From: Blastocatellia bacterium
Lineage (GTDB): Bacteria > Acidobacteriota > Blastocatellia > Pyrinomonadales > Pyrinomonadaceae
Length of the DNA stretch: 64,000 bases
NCBI GenBank assembly: GCA_003168335.1
Contig: PMSM01000002.1
Span: 310,001-374,000, forward strand
Direction of reading: 5' to 3'
The stretch's first letter is position 1. The number at the start of each line of letters is the position of its first letter. Below, in pieces: positions 18,888-27,601 of this stretch. Under the pieces are notes generated by a model, which did no database searches, was not told the origin of the DNA, and saw nothing but the letters and a program-made list of their open reading frames with translations. The translations under genes were made by a program, and so were the position numbers.

Positions 18888-19631
18888 ATGTCCGGACATT
18901 CGAAGTGGCATTCGATTAAGCACAAGAAGGGTGCGACTGACGCCAAGCGCGGCAAACTCTTCACCAAGTTCATTAAGGAAATTACCGTGGCGGCGCGCAC
19001 CGGCGGCGGCGATCCTGACGCTAACGCGCGCCTGCGCAAGGCCGTTCTCGACGCCAAGGCCGGCAACATGCCCAACGACACAATCGATCGGGCGGTCCGT
19101 CGCGGCACTGGCGGGGAAGACGGCGTGACCTACGACGAGATCACGTATGAAGGCTATGGCCCCGGCGGTGTCGCGATGCTGATTGAAGCGATGACTGACA
19201 ATCGCAATCGCACCGTGGCCGAGATCCGTCATACGTTTTCCAAGAATGGCGGCAACCTTGCCGCCGCCGGCGCCGTGGCTTGGTTGTTCGAGAAAAAGGG
19301 CTACATCGTGATCGACAAAGCCGCCCGGCCCGAAGAAGAGTTGTTCGACATCGCGATTGAGGGCGGTGCGGACGACGTTCGTGACGATGGAGAGAATTTT
19401 GAGATCATCACTTCGCCCGAGAACTTTGAAAGCGTTCAATCCGCAATCAAATCGGCCGGCATCGAACCGCAGGTCGCCGAAGTTTCGATGGTCCCGCAAA
19501 CCTACGTCAAGCTCGAAGGCAGCAGCGCGCAAACGATGCTGCGCCTGATGGAAGCCATGGAAGATCACGACGACGTGCAGAAGGTTTACGCTAACTTTGA
19601 CATCGACGAAGCCGACATGGCCGCAGCGTGA
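18888..19631 (+). CDS. yebC: YebC/PmpR family regulatory protein
   Basis: A 247-residue YebC protein. The N-terminus [20 protein letters not shown], then [60 protein letters not shown] and the C-terminal [12 protein letters not shown] are all diagnostic. Members act as transcriptional regulators or, as shown for some, help ribosomes through difficult peptides. yebC is usually next to ruvC; here ruvC follows on the same strand but a transposase and palindromes separate them by 900 bp. Confidence 0.96.
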   Translation: MSGHSKWHSIKHKKGATDAKRGKLFTKFIKEITVAARTGGGDPDANARLRKAVLDAKAGNMPNDTIDRAVRRGTGGEDGVTYDEITYEGYGPGGVAMLIEAMTDNRNRTVAEIRHTFSKNGGNLAAAGAVAWLFEKKGYIVIDKAARPEEELFDIAIEGGADDVRDDGENFEIITSPENFESVQSAIKSAGIEPQVAEVSMVPQTYVKLEGSSAQTMLRLMEAMEDHDDVQKVYANFDIDEADMAAA

Positions 19632-19680
19632 TTTCGTCTCAATTCGAAAACCCTCCTCACGAATCCAATTTTTTAGCACG

Positions 19681-19800
19681 ATGGGGGCCGGGCGCCCATT
19701 CTTCACGCCGAAGGCGTGACATGTAATAGCCGGGGGCAGAGCGCGTAGCGCGGCGCCCCCGGATCAAATCAATTTCGATCCGACCCTGAAAGGGTCGCTC
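19681..19800. repeat. Composite REP palindrome, 3' side of the RAYT gene
   Basis: In order: CACGCCGAAGGCGTG (19704-19718), GTAATAGCCGGGGGC with its partner GCCCCCGG (19730-19762) and CGACCCTGAAAGGGTCG (19781-19797), which ends next to the transposase stop. The same order, inverted, is found on the other side of the gene (20314-20395), and a third copy lies at 22097-22177. Confidence 0.9.
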
Positions 19801-19801
19801 C

Positions 19802-20254
19802 TCATCGCCAGATGTATCGCTCGTCGTACTCAACGCGATACTTCTTCAACAGACCGCGCAACTCATCTTCAAACGACCTCCTCCGGTGATGGGTTTTCTG
19901 TAATTCAATATACCGCTTGAGTCCGGCCACATTTGATTGGCCGATGGTAAAGGCGCCATAACCGTCCTGCCATTTGAACAAACGGAGAGATGCATCTTGC
20001 TTCTTGATCCATTTCGACGAACTCTTCTTCAATTCCTCCAGCAGGAAGGCCAATGCAATATTCTTGGATTGCGAAACGAGCAAGTGTAAGTGGTTTGCAG
20101 TGCCGCCGATTCTTAGACAAGGGGATTCCATCTTACGCAACGTGCCGGAGATGTATTTGTACAGGTCTGGTTCAATGGCAGGTGTAATGAGATTCGCGCG
20201 GTTCTTGGTTGAGAAGACGATGTGTACCAGAAGGCTGACCAGAGTTTGAGCCAT
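19802..20254 (-). CDS. REP-associated tyrosine transposase (RAYT, IS200-like Y1 family)
   Basis: A 150-residue Y1-transposase-fold protein. The HUH metal site is H55-L-H57 in GGTANHLHLLV, and the likely nucleophile is Y115 in LKRYIELQKTHHRR. The preceding GYGAFTIGQSN and the C-terminal VEYDERYIW are typical of the IS200-like/RAYT branch. The start is set at 20254 because a HIVFSTKNR-type N-terminus follows directly and AAGGAG lies upstream. The gene appears intact. It is flanked by inverted copies of one composite palindrome, the hallmark of RAYT-REP units, and it lies between yebC and ruvC, suggesting insertion there. RAYTs are thought to be domesticated enzymes that spread REP palindromes; that role is inferred here. 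Confidence 0.9.
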   Translation of the reverse strand: MAQTLVSLLVHIVFSTKNRANLITPAIEPDLYKYISGTLRKMESPCLRIGGTANHLHLLVSQSKNIALAFLLEELKKSSSKWIKKQDASLRLFKWQDGYGAFTIGQSNVAGLKRYIELQKTHHRRRSFEDELRGLLKKYRVEYDERYIWR

Positions 20255-20313
20255 CGCAGGGTTTCTCCTTTGCTGGATCCTACACCGGAGCACAACGTAC
20301 AAAAGTTTGCATG

Positions 20314-20395
20314 CGACCCTTTGAGGGTCGTGATCATTAGTGGTCGTTGACCGGGGGCGTTGCCCCCGGCTATTACCTTTAAGCCTTTCAGGCTT
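20314..20395. repeat. Composite REP palindrome, 5' side of the RAYT gene
   Basis: CGACCCTTTGAGGGTCG (20314-20330), CCGGGGGCGTTGCCCCCGG (20351-20369) followed by CTATTACC, and AAGCCTTTCAGGCTT (20381-20395). Read on the minus strand this matches the 3'-side copy: outer palindrome, GTAATAGCCGGGGGC, spacer of about 20 bases, CGACCCT hairpin. The remaining 140 bp before ruvC show no further structure. Confidence 0.9.
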
Positions 20396-20537
20396 TCCAG
20401 ACCGAGCTCTCAGGCAGGTGGTACTTACCTCATATCAGCTGTAGTCATAATTGCAAAGGTCGTTAAGCTCCGTATTTCGTAATAGAAACACACTACTGTA
20501 GAACTAGCTTGATTCTTACTGTAAACTTTGGCTCATT

Positions 20538-21083
20538 GTGCGCGTCTTGGGAATCGATCCAGGCAGTGAAACGACGGGCTGGGGCGTCGTCGAAGGCACC
20601 AGCCAAAGTTACCGGCTGGTTGAATTCGGCGTGCTGAAATTATCAACCGCGGCCAGTTTCTCTTCGCGGCTTTTGAAAATTTGTCGCGGGCTCGAAGAGG
20701 TGATCGATAGGCTGAAGCCCGACGCCTGCGCGATCGAAGAAGCCTTCTACGCAGTTAATCCCAAAGTCATTCTAAAGCTCGGTCAGGTGCGGGGCGTGGC
20801 TCTGCTGGTCGCCGAGAGCGCCGCGCTGGAGATTGGCGAATACGCGCCTCGTCTGGTGAAGCAAACAGTCGCCGGCTATGGTAACGCTGACAAGCGCCAG
20901 GTCCAGGAGATGGTGAGAGTGCTGCTGTCTTTGCGGTCGGTTCCCGAACCACACGACGCGGCGGACGCTTTGGCGGTTGCCATCTGCCACTTTCACCACG
21001 CGGGAGCCCGAGAGCGGCTGCTGGCCGCCGAGGCCCGCATGAAACCTAATCCCACGGTTGCGGGCAGACGTCGTCGCGTGTAG
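20538..21083 (+). CDS. ruvC: Holliday junction endonuclease RuvC
   Basis: A 181-residue RuvC resolvase that cuts Holliday junctions with the RuvAB motor. The four-acid active site can be placed as D7 (LGIDPGSETTGWG), E67 (CAIEEAFYAVNPK), D140 and D143 (EPHDAADALAVAICH). The KQTVAGYGNADKRQVQEMV segment is also typical. The start is a GTG at 20538. ruvA and ruvB are not downstream within the window. An upstream RAYT and palindromes separate it from yebC. Confidence 0.97.
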   Translation: MRVLGIDPGSETTGWGVVEGTSQSYRLVEFGVLKLSTAASFSSRLLKICRGLEEVIDRLKPDACAIEEAFYAVNPKVILKLGQVRGVALLVAESAALEIGEYAPRLVKQTVAGYGNADKRQVQEMVRVLLSLRSVPEPHDAADALAVAICHFHHAGARERLLAAEARMKPNPTVAGRRRRV

Positions 21084-21119
21084 CTCGTGTCTCTTCCGCC
21101 AACGTGCATAGCGAAAACT

Positions 21120-21266
21120 GCGGCTCTGCCGCCGCCCAGTGCGGAAAGGCTATGCCTTTCCGGCCCACACTTTTTTCTAGATAGGAGAGGCTGCGCCTCG
21201 ACCCAGTTTAGAGTTCAAGCTTTAGCTTGCGCCTGTAATCAGCAACCTAAAGGTTGAACTCTGAAC
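21120..21266. repeat. Two hairpin repeats downstream of ruvC
   Basis: First element (21120-21163): GCGGCTCTGCCGC, CAGTGC, then hairpin GGAAAGGCTATGCCTTTCC (21143-21161), the third copy of the family at 13542-13690. Second element (21207-21266): TTTAGAGTTCAAGCTTTAGC, spacer, then CTAAAGGTTGAACTCTGAAC; its relative is at 30496-30554. Together they fill the gap between ruvC and the SH3-like gene. Confidence 0.85.
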
Positions 21267-21306
21267 GCAAACCGCATCGACCTTTACTTTGCAAAAGGAG
21301 GCACTG

Positions 21307-22044
21307 TTGTCATCCAGGTTTCTCAACCCGCGCATCGCAATCTTCGCGCTGCTCATTCTCTGCGGGACCTCACCAAACGCGTCCGCCCAAAAACAGCGCA
21401 TCCCACCCGGCGGTCATGTGGCCGTCGTCGCGGATGAAAGATTGGCCGCGCTGCGCAGCGTGCCAGAACCGTCAGCCCGTTTGCTGCGCCGCCTGAGCCG
21501 CGGTCGGTTTGTGTCGATTCGGGGTTCAAGTAGAAGTCGCGACGGTCTGGTCTTCTATCATGTCGTGGTCACGCGGCGAACTTCGGGTTGGCTGCAAAGC
21601 GAGGCAGTCATTGCTTCGTGGCGTCCGGGCGACGACGAGCGGTTGCTGCGTTTGATTGATGGCGCCGACGAATTCGATCGCGTCGCCCGCGCGCGCGTTT
21701 TCCTCGACGCGTTCCCGCGATCATCTTTGCGTCCGCAGGTCCTGTTAATCTACGGTGACGCGGCTGCAGAAGCGGCGGCAAAACTTTCACGCGAAGCCGA
21801 GCGCCGCCTCGACAGGCGCGAGTTACCAGCCGGCGGGGCGCCAGAGTTCAGTTACTATTTGAATTACAGCGGACTTGATCGCTACAACCGGCAAGGCGTC
21901 ACCTTCACCTTCGATCGCGCGGCGAAGAAGTTTCACTATCAGGGCGCCGCCTGGCGCGAGATCATGCAACGCTATCCGAATAGTCCGGAAGCCGCCGAAG
22001 CAAGGAAGCGCTTGGAAGCGCTGGCGAATGTAAAGATGAGGTAG
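21307..22044 (+). CDS. Secreted protein with SH3-like domain, unknown function
   Basis: About 245 residues. The start is placed at the TTG at 21307 because AAAGGAGG lies 5-6 bases upstream (21294-21301). A signal peptide follows (IAIFALLILCGTSPNASAQ). The first mature domain (about residues 30-100) looks like a bacterial SH3 domain: HVAVVADERLAALRSVPEPS, GRFVSIRGSSR, then TSGWLQSEAV. The rest is helical and charged, with YQGAAWREIMQRYPNSPEAA near the C-terminus recalling a single TPR/YbgF-like helix pair. The exact role is not known. The next 399 bp contain no gene, only palindromes. Confidence 0.7.
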   Translation: MSSRFLNPRIAIFALLILCGTSPNASAQKQRIPPGGHVAVVADERLAALRSVPEPSARLLRRLSRGRFVSIRGSSRSRDGLVFYHVVVTRRTSGWLQSEAVIASWRPGDDERLLRLIDGADEFDRVARARVFLDAFPRSSLRPQVLLIYGDAAAEAAAKLSREAERRLDRRELPAGGAPEFSYYLNYSGLDRYNRQGVTFTFDRAAKKFHYQGAAWREIMQRYPNSPEAAEARKRLEALANVKMR

Positions 22045-22096
22045 GGACCAGCGAGCGGCGACTCGAGTAGAACAAACAGCACCGAAGGGTGCGAAA

Positions 22097-22275
22097 TAAG
22101 TTAGCCGGGGGCAAGCGGCCGCAGGCCGCGTCGCCCCCGGATCACGAACCATCAACTCTTCTGAGCCCTGAAGGGGCGACATATTCCGCGCCTTCAGCGC
22201 TCAAGACGATCTCAATTGTCCCTAACCTGGGCCGTTGGCCCAGGCTTTCACATCTCGCGCCTTCGGCGCTTCGCG
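22097..22275. repeat. Composite REP palindrome, distant copy, plus two more hairpins
   Basis: TTAGCCGGGGGC with partner GCCCCCGG (22105-22140), enclosing GCGGCCGCAGGCCGC, is followed by ATCA and the hairpin GCCCTGAAGGGGC (22165-22177) then GACAT. This matches the two RAYT-flanking elements in order and spacing. Then come CCTGGGCCGTTGGCCCAGG (22226-22244) and GCGCCTTCGGCGC (22257-22269). The region 22045-22443 has no gene besides these; the rest, up to the sigma-factor start, shows nothing distinct. Confidence 0.85.
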
Positions 22276-22443
22276 AGGAATAGTCAGAATCAGAAGATTC
22301 GTTTTGTGCCTCTTGCGCCTTTTCGTGGCCAATTCTTTTACCTGCCTGAAGCCGCGCATCCTGGGTGGGCTGACAGCTTGCGCTTCTTCAAAGCTTCAAG
22401 TTTCTTCTTTCCGGTGTTAATAATCTCTGTCGAGGAGCGTTTT

Positions 22444-23091
22444 ATGAGCGGAAAGGATTTTCAGGAGGAAGCTATGCTGGCCGCCGTAAAACCGTTCAAA
22501 GCCTCGCATCTGACAGTGTCCGAAGGCCCAAAGCCTACGGCCCTGCGCCAACTCTCGGCAGCAGATTCAGACAGTCTGGAAGGGCTTTTTGAGCGGCATC
22601 ACGACCGCGTCTTTCGCACGGCGCATCGGGTCACCGGCAGCGCAGCGGACGCGGAAGATGTCCTGCAGACGGTCTTTCTGCGGGTGGCCCGCGGACAGGA
22701 ATCTGCAGCTGCCGCTGAGAACCCGCAGGCGTATTTTGCGCGCGCGGCCATCAATGCTTCGCTGGACCTCCTGCGCAGCCGGAAACGATCGAAAACAATT
22801 GCCATTGACGAGGTTGAGAATCGCGCCAGCGTAGCGGCGTTTGTCTCAAAGCATGATCCGGCAAAGCACCAGGAAGATCGCGAGTTGAGAGAGTTGCTGA
22901 GCGAAGCTTTAGCAAAGCTCGGACCGACCGCGGCGCAGATGTTTGCGTTGCGTTATTTCGAAGGCTTTGGGAACGGCGAGATTGCAAACGTCATGAACAC
23001 CTCGCCGCTGGTGGTGGGGGTTACGCTGCATCGTGCGCGCGCGCGTTTGCGCAAAGAGATTGGACGGTATTTGCAGAAGTTTCCGACATGA
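22444..23091 (+). CDS. RNA polymerase sigma factor, ECF type
   Basis: A 215-residue sigma-70-family factor. Region 2 is seen at about 45-110 (LFERHHDRVFRTAHRVTGSA, then AEDVLQTVFLRV) and region 4 at about 150-210 (LGPTAAQMFALRYFEGFGNG, ANVMNTSPLVVGVTLHRARA). The start at 22444 is chosen for the GAGGAG Shine-Dalgarno just upstream; the open frame before it runs through palindromes. The next gene on the same strand, 105 bp away, has a zinc finger, a membrane helix and a FecR domain, so this is a sigma/anti-sigma pair. The signal is unknown. Confidence 0.92.
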   Translation: MSGKDFQEEAMLAAVKPFKASHLTVSEGPKPTALRQLSAADSDSLEGLFERHHDRVFRTAHRVTGSAADAEDVLQTVFLRVARGQESAAAAENPQAYFARAAINASLDLLRSRKRSKTIAIDEVENRASVAAFVSKHDPAKHQEDRELRELLSEALAKLGPTAAQMFALRYFEGFGNGEIANVMNTSPLVVGVTLHRARARLRKEIGRYLQKFPT

Positions 23092-23098
23092 AAACATT

Positions 23099-23130
23099 GT
23101 CTACAGATTACGGAGATTACCCAGAGGGGT
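23099..23130. repeat. Half copy of the CAGATTAC repeat
   Basis: TGTCTACAGATTACGGAGAT followed by TACCCAGAG matches the left arm of the long inverted repeats at 33160, 54071 and 56168. No right arm follows, so this is a decayed or partial copy. It lies between the sigma gene and its partner. Confidence 0.65.
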
Positions 23131-23196
23131 TCACGCAAAGGCGGAAAAGGCGTCAAGAACAAACATAGTCATTCGGAATCATCTTAGGGAGAAGTC

Positions 23197-25887
23197 ATGA
23201 AGAACAAAGAACTCAACAACATTCTGGATCAAGTTACTGCCGGAATTCGCGCCGAACAGGTCGACGCGTCGATAGTAGATGAAGCGACGGAGCGGGTGTG
23301 GGCACGGCTATCAACTGAGGGTGCGACCTCGGCAACGATGGCAGCCGCGCCTGCGGATCGCATCGAAGGCTGCGCGGATTTTCAGACGCTCATTCCGTCC
23401 TATCTGGGCGGCAAGCTTTCCGCAGCCCGCGCTCTCTTGCTCGTGGACCACACACACGAATGCATTCCCTGCCGGAAGGCCATGAAACAAGCGCGCGAAT
23501 CCCGCGGTGGAGCAATTACTCCGGCGGTGCGCAGACCGAGTCGCAAGGCTGCTACTTACAGCCTACGGCCGGTCGTTTTGCGTTGGGGCATTGCGGCTGC
23601 TCTGGTTATTGGTCTGGGATTGATCGCGCTGCCATTGATTCAGCGTTACGTGCCGTTCGGCTCGTTTGACGCCACGGTCCAGGCGGCTGATGGTCCGGTT
23701 TACGCCGTCACCGATGCGCAAACGCGCTCGCTGAATGCCGGTGAGAAGATTAAGCGCGGCGACACGATCCGCACCGCGAAAGATGCGCATGCAGTCGTGC
23801 GTCTCGGCGACGGTTCGCTCATCGAAATGAAGGATCGCTCTGAGTTCACGATCAATCAGACACTGCGAGGCACCACGCTTCATCTCGGTCGCGGCAGCGT
23901 GATTGTGGAAGCGGCAAAACAGAAGGGTAATTTCTTTGTCGAGACCGGCGATTCGCTGGTGTCAGTTACGGGCACTACGTTCGCGGTGAATGCGGGCACG
24001 AAAGGCTCGCGCGTCAGCGTGATTGAAGGCGAAGTTCATCTCGATCACTCTGGCGATGATCGGGTGTTGCGCGCGGGCGAACAAGCCACGACCAGCACTT
24101 CAATCGAAGCTATTCCAGTCAAAGAGGAAATTGCCTGGAGCCGCAACGCCGCGCGCTATGCGCAGACGCTCGCGAGTTTGACTGCCTTGCAGAAGGAACT
24201 GAATGCCGTAGCCAAGCCGGGCGTGCGTTACTCGACGCGCCTGCTCGACATGATGCCCGATAACACTGTGTTGTATGCGGCGCTGCCGAATCTGGGATCC
24301 ACGATCGCCGAATCGAACCGCATTATCGACGAGCGAATTCAACAGGACCCCGCGCTTAAGGATTGGTTTGATAGTCGTCGCGAGCCGAGAGGCCCGGGCA
24401 TGAACCAGGCGATCTCAACGATCAAGGAATTTGGCGACCAACTCGGCGATGAAATCGCCGTGGGCATGGGCATGAGCGATAGTGGCGACCCCGAGCCGGT
24501 TGTGCTGGCCGAACTCAAGAACCCGGCTGGTTTCCGCGTCTTCTTTGACGCGGAAGTGATGAAGTTGGGTGGCCAGGGTAAAACGCCGCCGGTTCAGTGG
24601 GTTGAAGATCCGAAGACGGTTCAGCCAGAGGCAGCTAGTACGGCGACCAAGACCGGCGACAAACCAATCTATGTCTGGATCGCGGGCGACATCCTGGTTG
24701 CGTCTCCGAAGCTCGATCAGTTGCAGGCGGTCGCGAAGGCCGCGCCAGCGAGCAGCTTCACTTCGACGCCGTTCCATAATCGGATTGCCGGCGTGTATCG
24801 CGAAGGCGCGGGACTGGTGATCGCAGCCGATCTGGAAAAGGTGATCGCGCACACCAGAGGTCTGCGCCGAATAGCTGTCGGTGATAAACACGAAGAGGCT
24901 TTGAACGAGCTGGGCGTCTTTAACATGAAATCGTTTGTCCTGGATCAGAAGGACAGCGACGGCAAGACGCACACTCGCGCCGTCCTTTCATACGCCGAAG
25001 TTAGTCACGGTGTCACGTCGTGGCTGGCCCAGCCGGCGCCTATGGGTTCGCTCGAATACATCTCTCCGGACGCGAATCTGGTCGCCGGCTTTGTGGTGAA
25101 AAATCCGACGGCCATGGTTGATGATTTACTGGGCGTGCTGAACACGGTAAGTCCCGATCTGAATAAGAAGCTGGCTGAGTTGCAGAGCGATCACGGATTG
25201 GATCTGCGTAAGGATTTTGCGGCGCCGCTGGGCGGCGAGTACGCATTCGCAATTGACGGACCGATTCTGCCTACACCTTCGTGGAAGCTCGTATTCGAAG
25301 TCAACGATCCCGTGCATCTACAGCAGGCTTTCGAGCGCGTGGTTGACGAAGTCAACAAGCAGATGGCCAAGGAAGGAAAAAGCGGGCTGGAGTGGGATAA
25401 GACGGAGGCGGGTGAGCATACGTACTACACGCTGCGGTCGAAAGACTTTGGCGTGGAAGTCAACTACGTTTTCGCTAACGGTTACCTGATCGCCGGGCCG
25501 ACGCGCGCGCTGGTCGAGAACGCTTTGAAGTATCACGATTCAGGCGTCACTCTGACGCACTCGCCCACGTTCAAGGCGGGTTTGCCGGCAGACGGCAAAA
25601 CGAATTTCTCAGCGTTTGTCTATCACAACCTCGCGCCGCTGGTGCAACCGTTCGCGAATCGGATTCCGGACACTGCAAAGTCTGGAGAGCAACAGAAGGC
25701 GATTGCCACGATGGCCGCGAACATGCAACCCACGCTCGCCTACGCGTACGCCTTTGGCGATCGGATCGAGTTTGCCTCGAATACTGAAGGCGGACCGTTT
25801 GGACTGAGTCCGGCGACGTTGCTGGGCCTGCCGAACGCGTTTGAGCTGCAGCACATCCTTGATCTGGGAATGCGGGGAAAGAAGTAA
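23197..25887 (+). CDS. Anti-sigma-like zinc-finger/FecR protein with large DUF3352-like C-terminus
   Basis: An 896-residue membrane protein paired with the ECF sigma gene upstream. The N-terminal cytoplasmic part has a zf-HC2-type motif (H85-x3-C89-xx-C92, in HTHECIPCR) that would bind the sigma factor. One membrane helix follows at about 127-150 (WGIAAALVIGLGLIALPLI). A periplasmic FecR domain (about 165-300) is recognised by AGEKIKRGDTIRTAKDAHAV, SLIEMKDRSEFTIN and VSVTGTTFAVNAG. The remaining 570 residues resemble DUF3352-type proteins (LEYISPDANLVAGFVV, EKVIAHTRGLRRIA, NYVFANGYLIAGPTRALVEN), as does the gene at 30659. A good Shine-Dalgarno (GGGAGAAG) precedes the ATG. Function is inferred: surface sensing that controls the sigma factor. 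Confidence 0.85.
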   Translation: MKNKELNNILDQVTAGIRAEQVDASIVDEATERVWARLSTEGATSATMAAAPADRIEGCADFQTLIPSYLGGKLSAARALLLVDHTHECIPCRKAMKQARESRGGAITPAVRRPSRKAATYSLRPVVLRWGIAAALVIGLGLIALPLIQRYVPFGSFDATVQAADGPVYAVTDAQTRSLNAGEKIKRGDTIRTAKDAHAVVRLGDGSLIEMKDRSEFTINQTLRGTTLHLGRGSVIVEAAKQKGNFFVETGDSLVSVTGTTFAVNAGTKGSRVSVIEGEVHLDHSGDDRVLRAGEQATTSTSIEAIPVKEEIAWSRNAARYAQTLASLTALQKELNAVAKPGVRYSTRLLDMMPDNTVLYAALPNLGSTIAESNRIIDERIQQDPALKDWFDSRREPRGPGMNQAISTIKEFGDQLGDEIAVGMGMSDSGDPEPVVLAELKNPAGFRVFFDAEVMKLGGQGKTPPVQWVEDPKTVQPEAASTATKTGDKPIYVWIAGDILVASPKLDQLQAVAKAAPASSFTSTPFHNRIAGVYREGAGLVIAADLEKVIAHTRGLRRIAVGDKHEEALNELGVFNMKSFVLDQKDSDGKTHTRAVLSYAEVSHGVTSWLAQPAPMGSLEYISPDANLVAGFVVKNPTAMVDDLLGVLNTVSPDLNKKLAELQSDHGLDLRKDFAAPLGGEYAFAIDGPILPTPSWKLVFEVNDPVHLQQAFERVVDEVNKQMAKEGKSGLEWDKTEAGEHTYYTLRSKDFGVEVNYVFANGYLIAGPTRALVENALKYHDSGVTLTHSPTFKAGLPADGKTNFSAFVYHNLAPLVQPFANRIPDTAKSGEQQKAIATMAANMQPTLAYAYAFGDRIEFASNTEGGPFGLSPATLLGLPNAFELQHILDLGMRGKK

Positions 25888-25939
25888 GGTCGGACGCGCA
25901 ACAACCTGGTAAGTCATGGGCTGATATTCACTGAGAGAG

Positions 25940-26287
25940 TTGTCAAAGGCACGTATCATAATCAGTTGGGTGCTCGCAGGGCTGGTCGCGCTTGCCTTCA
26001 TGGCGTCAGCGGCTGCCAAATTGACTGGAGTCGCTGCCCCAATGTTCACGCACTGGGGCTACCCTGCCTGGTTTGCAACGCTGATCGGAGTACTTGAACT
26101 CACTGGTGCCGTAGGACTCCTCATTCCCCGAATCACACGTTACGCGATTTTGGGGCTAACCGTGATCATGCTCGGAGCAGCCTATACGCATCTGGCAAAT
26201 CACGAGGGGATCCAGGTGCTGCGACCTGTAGTTTTCCTGGCTGTGCTCTGGGCAATATGGGGGCTCCGCCGGACAGCCGCTGGTTAA
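25940..26287 (+). CDS. DoxX family membrane protein
   Basis: A 115-residue four-helix membrane protein of the DoxX/DoxD-like type. Helix 1 ends with the typical AAAKLTG, then comes the FTHWGYPAWFATLIGVLELT segment, LLIPRITRYAILGL and a last helix. The start is a TTG at 25940. The role of this family in redox or membrane physiology is only partly known. It precedes a small membrane protein and two exporter pairs on the same strand. Confidence 0.85.
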   Translation: MSKARIIISWVLAGLVALAFMASAAAKLTGVAAPMFTHWGYPAWFATLIGVLELTGAVGLLIPRITRYAILGLTVIMLGAAYTHLANHEGIQVLRPVVFLAVLWAIWGLRRTAAG

Positions 26288-26346
26288 CACTCCGGGAACT
26301 CAGCACGTCCATACTCCTGAAAAGATCGAAAGGAGAAAAGTCTTAA

Positions 26347-26613
26347 ATGAAACTCATCCAGACTAATGGCTCGCTCCAGCCTGGATCGCGGGCCGATCGC
26401 AGAATTCTGATCGATGGCCTGACTCTGATTGCCCTGGGACTCTCGGTTTTATTTCTGAACTCGTGGCACAATCTTTTCGTAAGAACAGCGATTGGCTTAT
26501 TCTGGGGAACGTTCTTTTTGATCTCAAACTGGTCCGGCCTCGTTCAGACACTCCGAGGGCTCAGACAAAAGAATGACATACAGCGCCGCAGCAGCTACCG
26601 ATCCTCAACTTAA
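26347..26613 (+). CDS. Small membrane protein overlapping an ABC ATPase gene
   Basis: An 88-residue protein with two hydrophobic stretches (about 24-40 and 46-62; [31 protein letters not shown]) and charged ends. AAAGGAGAAAAG lies close ahead of the ATG. Its last 41 bases overlap the start of the ATP-binding gene at 26573 in another frame, suggesting translational coupling. No named family is recognised. The overlapping C-terminus may be non-essential. Confidence 0.65.
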   Translation: MKLIQTNGSLQPGSRADRRILIDGLTLIALGLSVLFLNSWHNLFVRTAIGLFWGTFFLISNWSGLVQTLRGLRQKNDIQRRSSYRSST

Positions 26614-27601
26614 CGGCGATACCTCCGGCGTCATTACCCTCGATAATTTATCAGTAAGCTTTGGCGGCCGACCGATTCTCAAGGACCTGCGCGGTGAACT
26701 GCGCGGACGAGCCATCGGGCTGCTGGGGCCGAACGGCGCCGGCAAGACTACGCTGATTCACACCCTGCTCGGTTTTCATCCTCCGTCCGCGGGAACCGCC
26801 CGCATCTTTGGCCGCGATATCCGCGGCGAAGCGAATCAAATCAAATCGATGATCGGCTACATGCCCGAGCGCGATTCTTTCATCGCCAAGATGTCGTGTA
26901 TCCATTTTGTTCGGTTCATGGCTGAGCTTTCCGGGCTGCCGCCGGCGGCGGCGCTGGAACGCGCCCATGAAGCGCTCTTCTTCGTGGGTTTGGGCGAGGC
27001 GCGCTATCGAAATCTCGACACGTACTCGCTGGGGATGAAACAACTGGCGAAGCTGGCTCAGGCGATCGTTCACGGCCCCAGGCTGATCTTTCTTGACGAG
27101 CCAACCAACGGACTGGATCCACCGGCGCGGCTGCGGATGATCAAAATGATTCGCGAGATTCGCGACAGCGGCCAGGCGAATATCGTTTTGTCTTCGCACC
27201 TGCTGCGCGACGTTGAGGAATGCTGTGAAGAAATCCTGATTCTGAAGGACGGCCGGCTGGTCACGTATTGCAATCTGGAAGAAGAGCGGAAAGCAAACAA
27301 AAAGTTTCTGCTGCTGGAAACCCGCGGCGAGCTAAAAGGATTTGTCGCGGCGGTGGACGGCCTGGGCTGCGAATGCGCAATCACGAGCGATCATCGCTTG
27401 AAAATCATTCTGCAGGGGGGAGCGGAGATTCGCGATCTATATCGACTGGCCGCGGATGCCAAAGTACAGATTCGTCGCCTGGCCTACAAGCGCGACTCAC
27501 TGGAAGACATCTTTTTGAAAGCGATGGAGAACGGTTCAGATGCCGGACAGGTCCGGCCGCAAAACGGAGTTCGGATGGAGAACGATCATGGCGGTTCTTG
27601 A
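26573..27601 (+). CDS. ABC transporter ATP-binding protein (ABC-2 exporter pair 1)
   Basis: A 342-residue ABC ATPase: Walker [10 protein letters not shown] (52-60), signature [15 protein letters not shown], Walker [14 protein letters not shown] and the switch histidine in LSSHLL. The C-terminal extension ([20 protein letters not shown]) is typical of the CcmA/YhaQ-like export ATPases. It overlaps the small membrane protein upstream and the permease downstream (27588). The substrate is unknown; drug, lipid or peptide export are all possible. Confidence 0.92.
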   Translation: MTYSAAAATDPQLNGDTSGVITLDNLSVSFGGRPILKDLRGELRGRAIGLLGPNGAGKTTLIHTLLGFHPPSAGTARIFGRDIRGEANQIKSMIGYMPERDSFIAKMSCIHFVRFMAELSGLPPAAALERAHEALFFVGLGEARYRNLDTYSLGMKQLAKLAQAIVHGPRLIFLDEPTNGLDPPARLRMIKMIREIRDSGQANIVLSSHLLRDVEECCEEILILKDGRLVTYCNLEEERKANKKFLLLETRGELKGFVAAVDGLGCECAITSDHRLKIILQGGAEIRDLYRLAADAKVQIRRLAYKRDSLEDIFLKAMENGSDAGQVRPQNGVRMENDHGGS

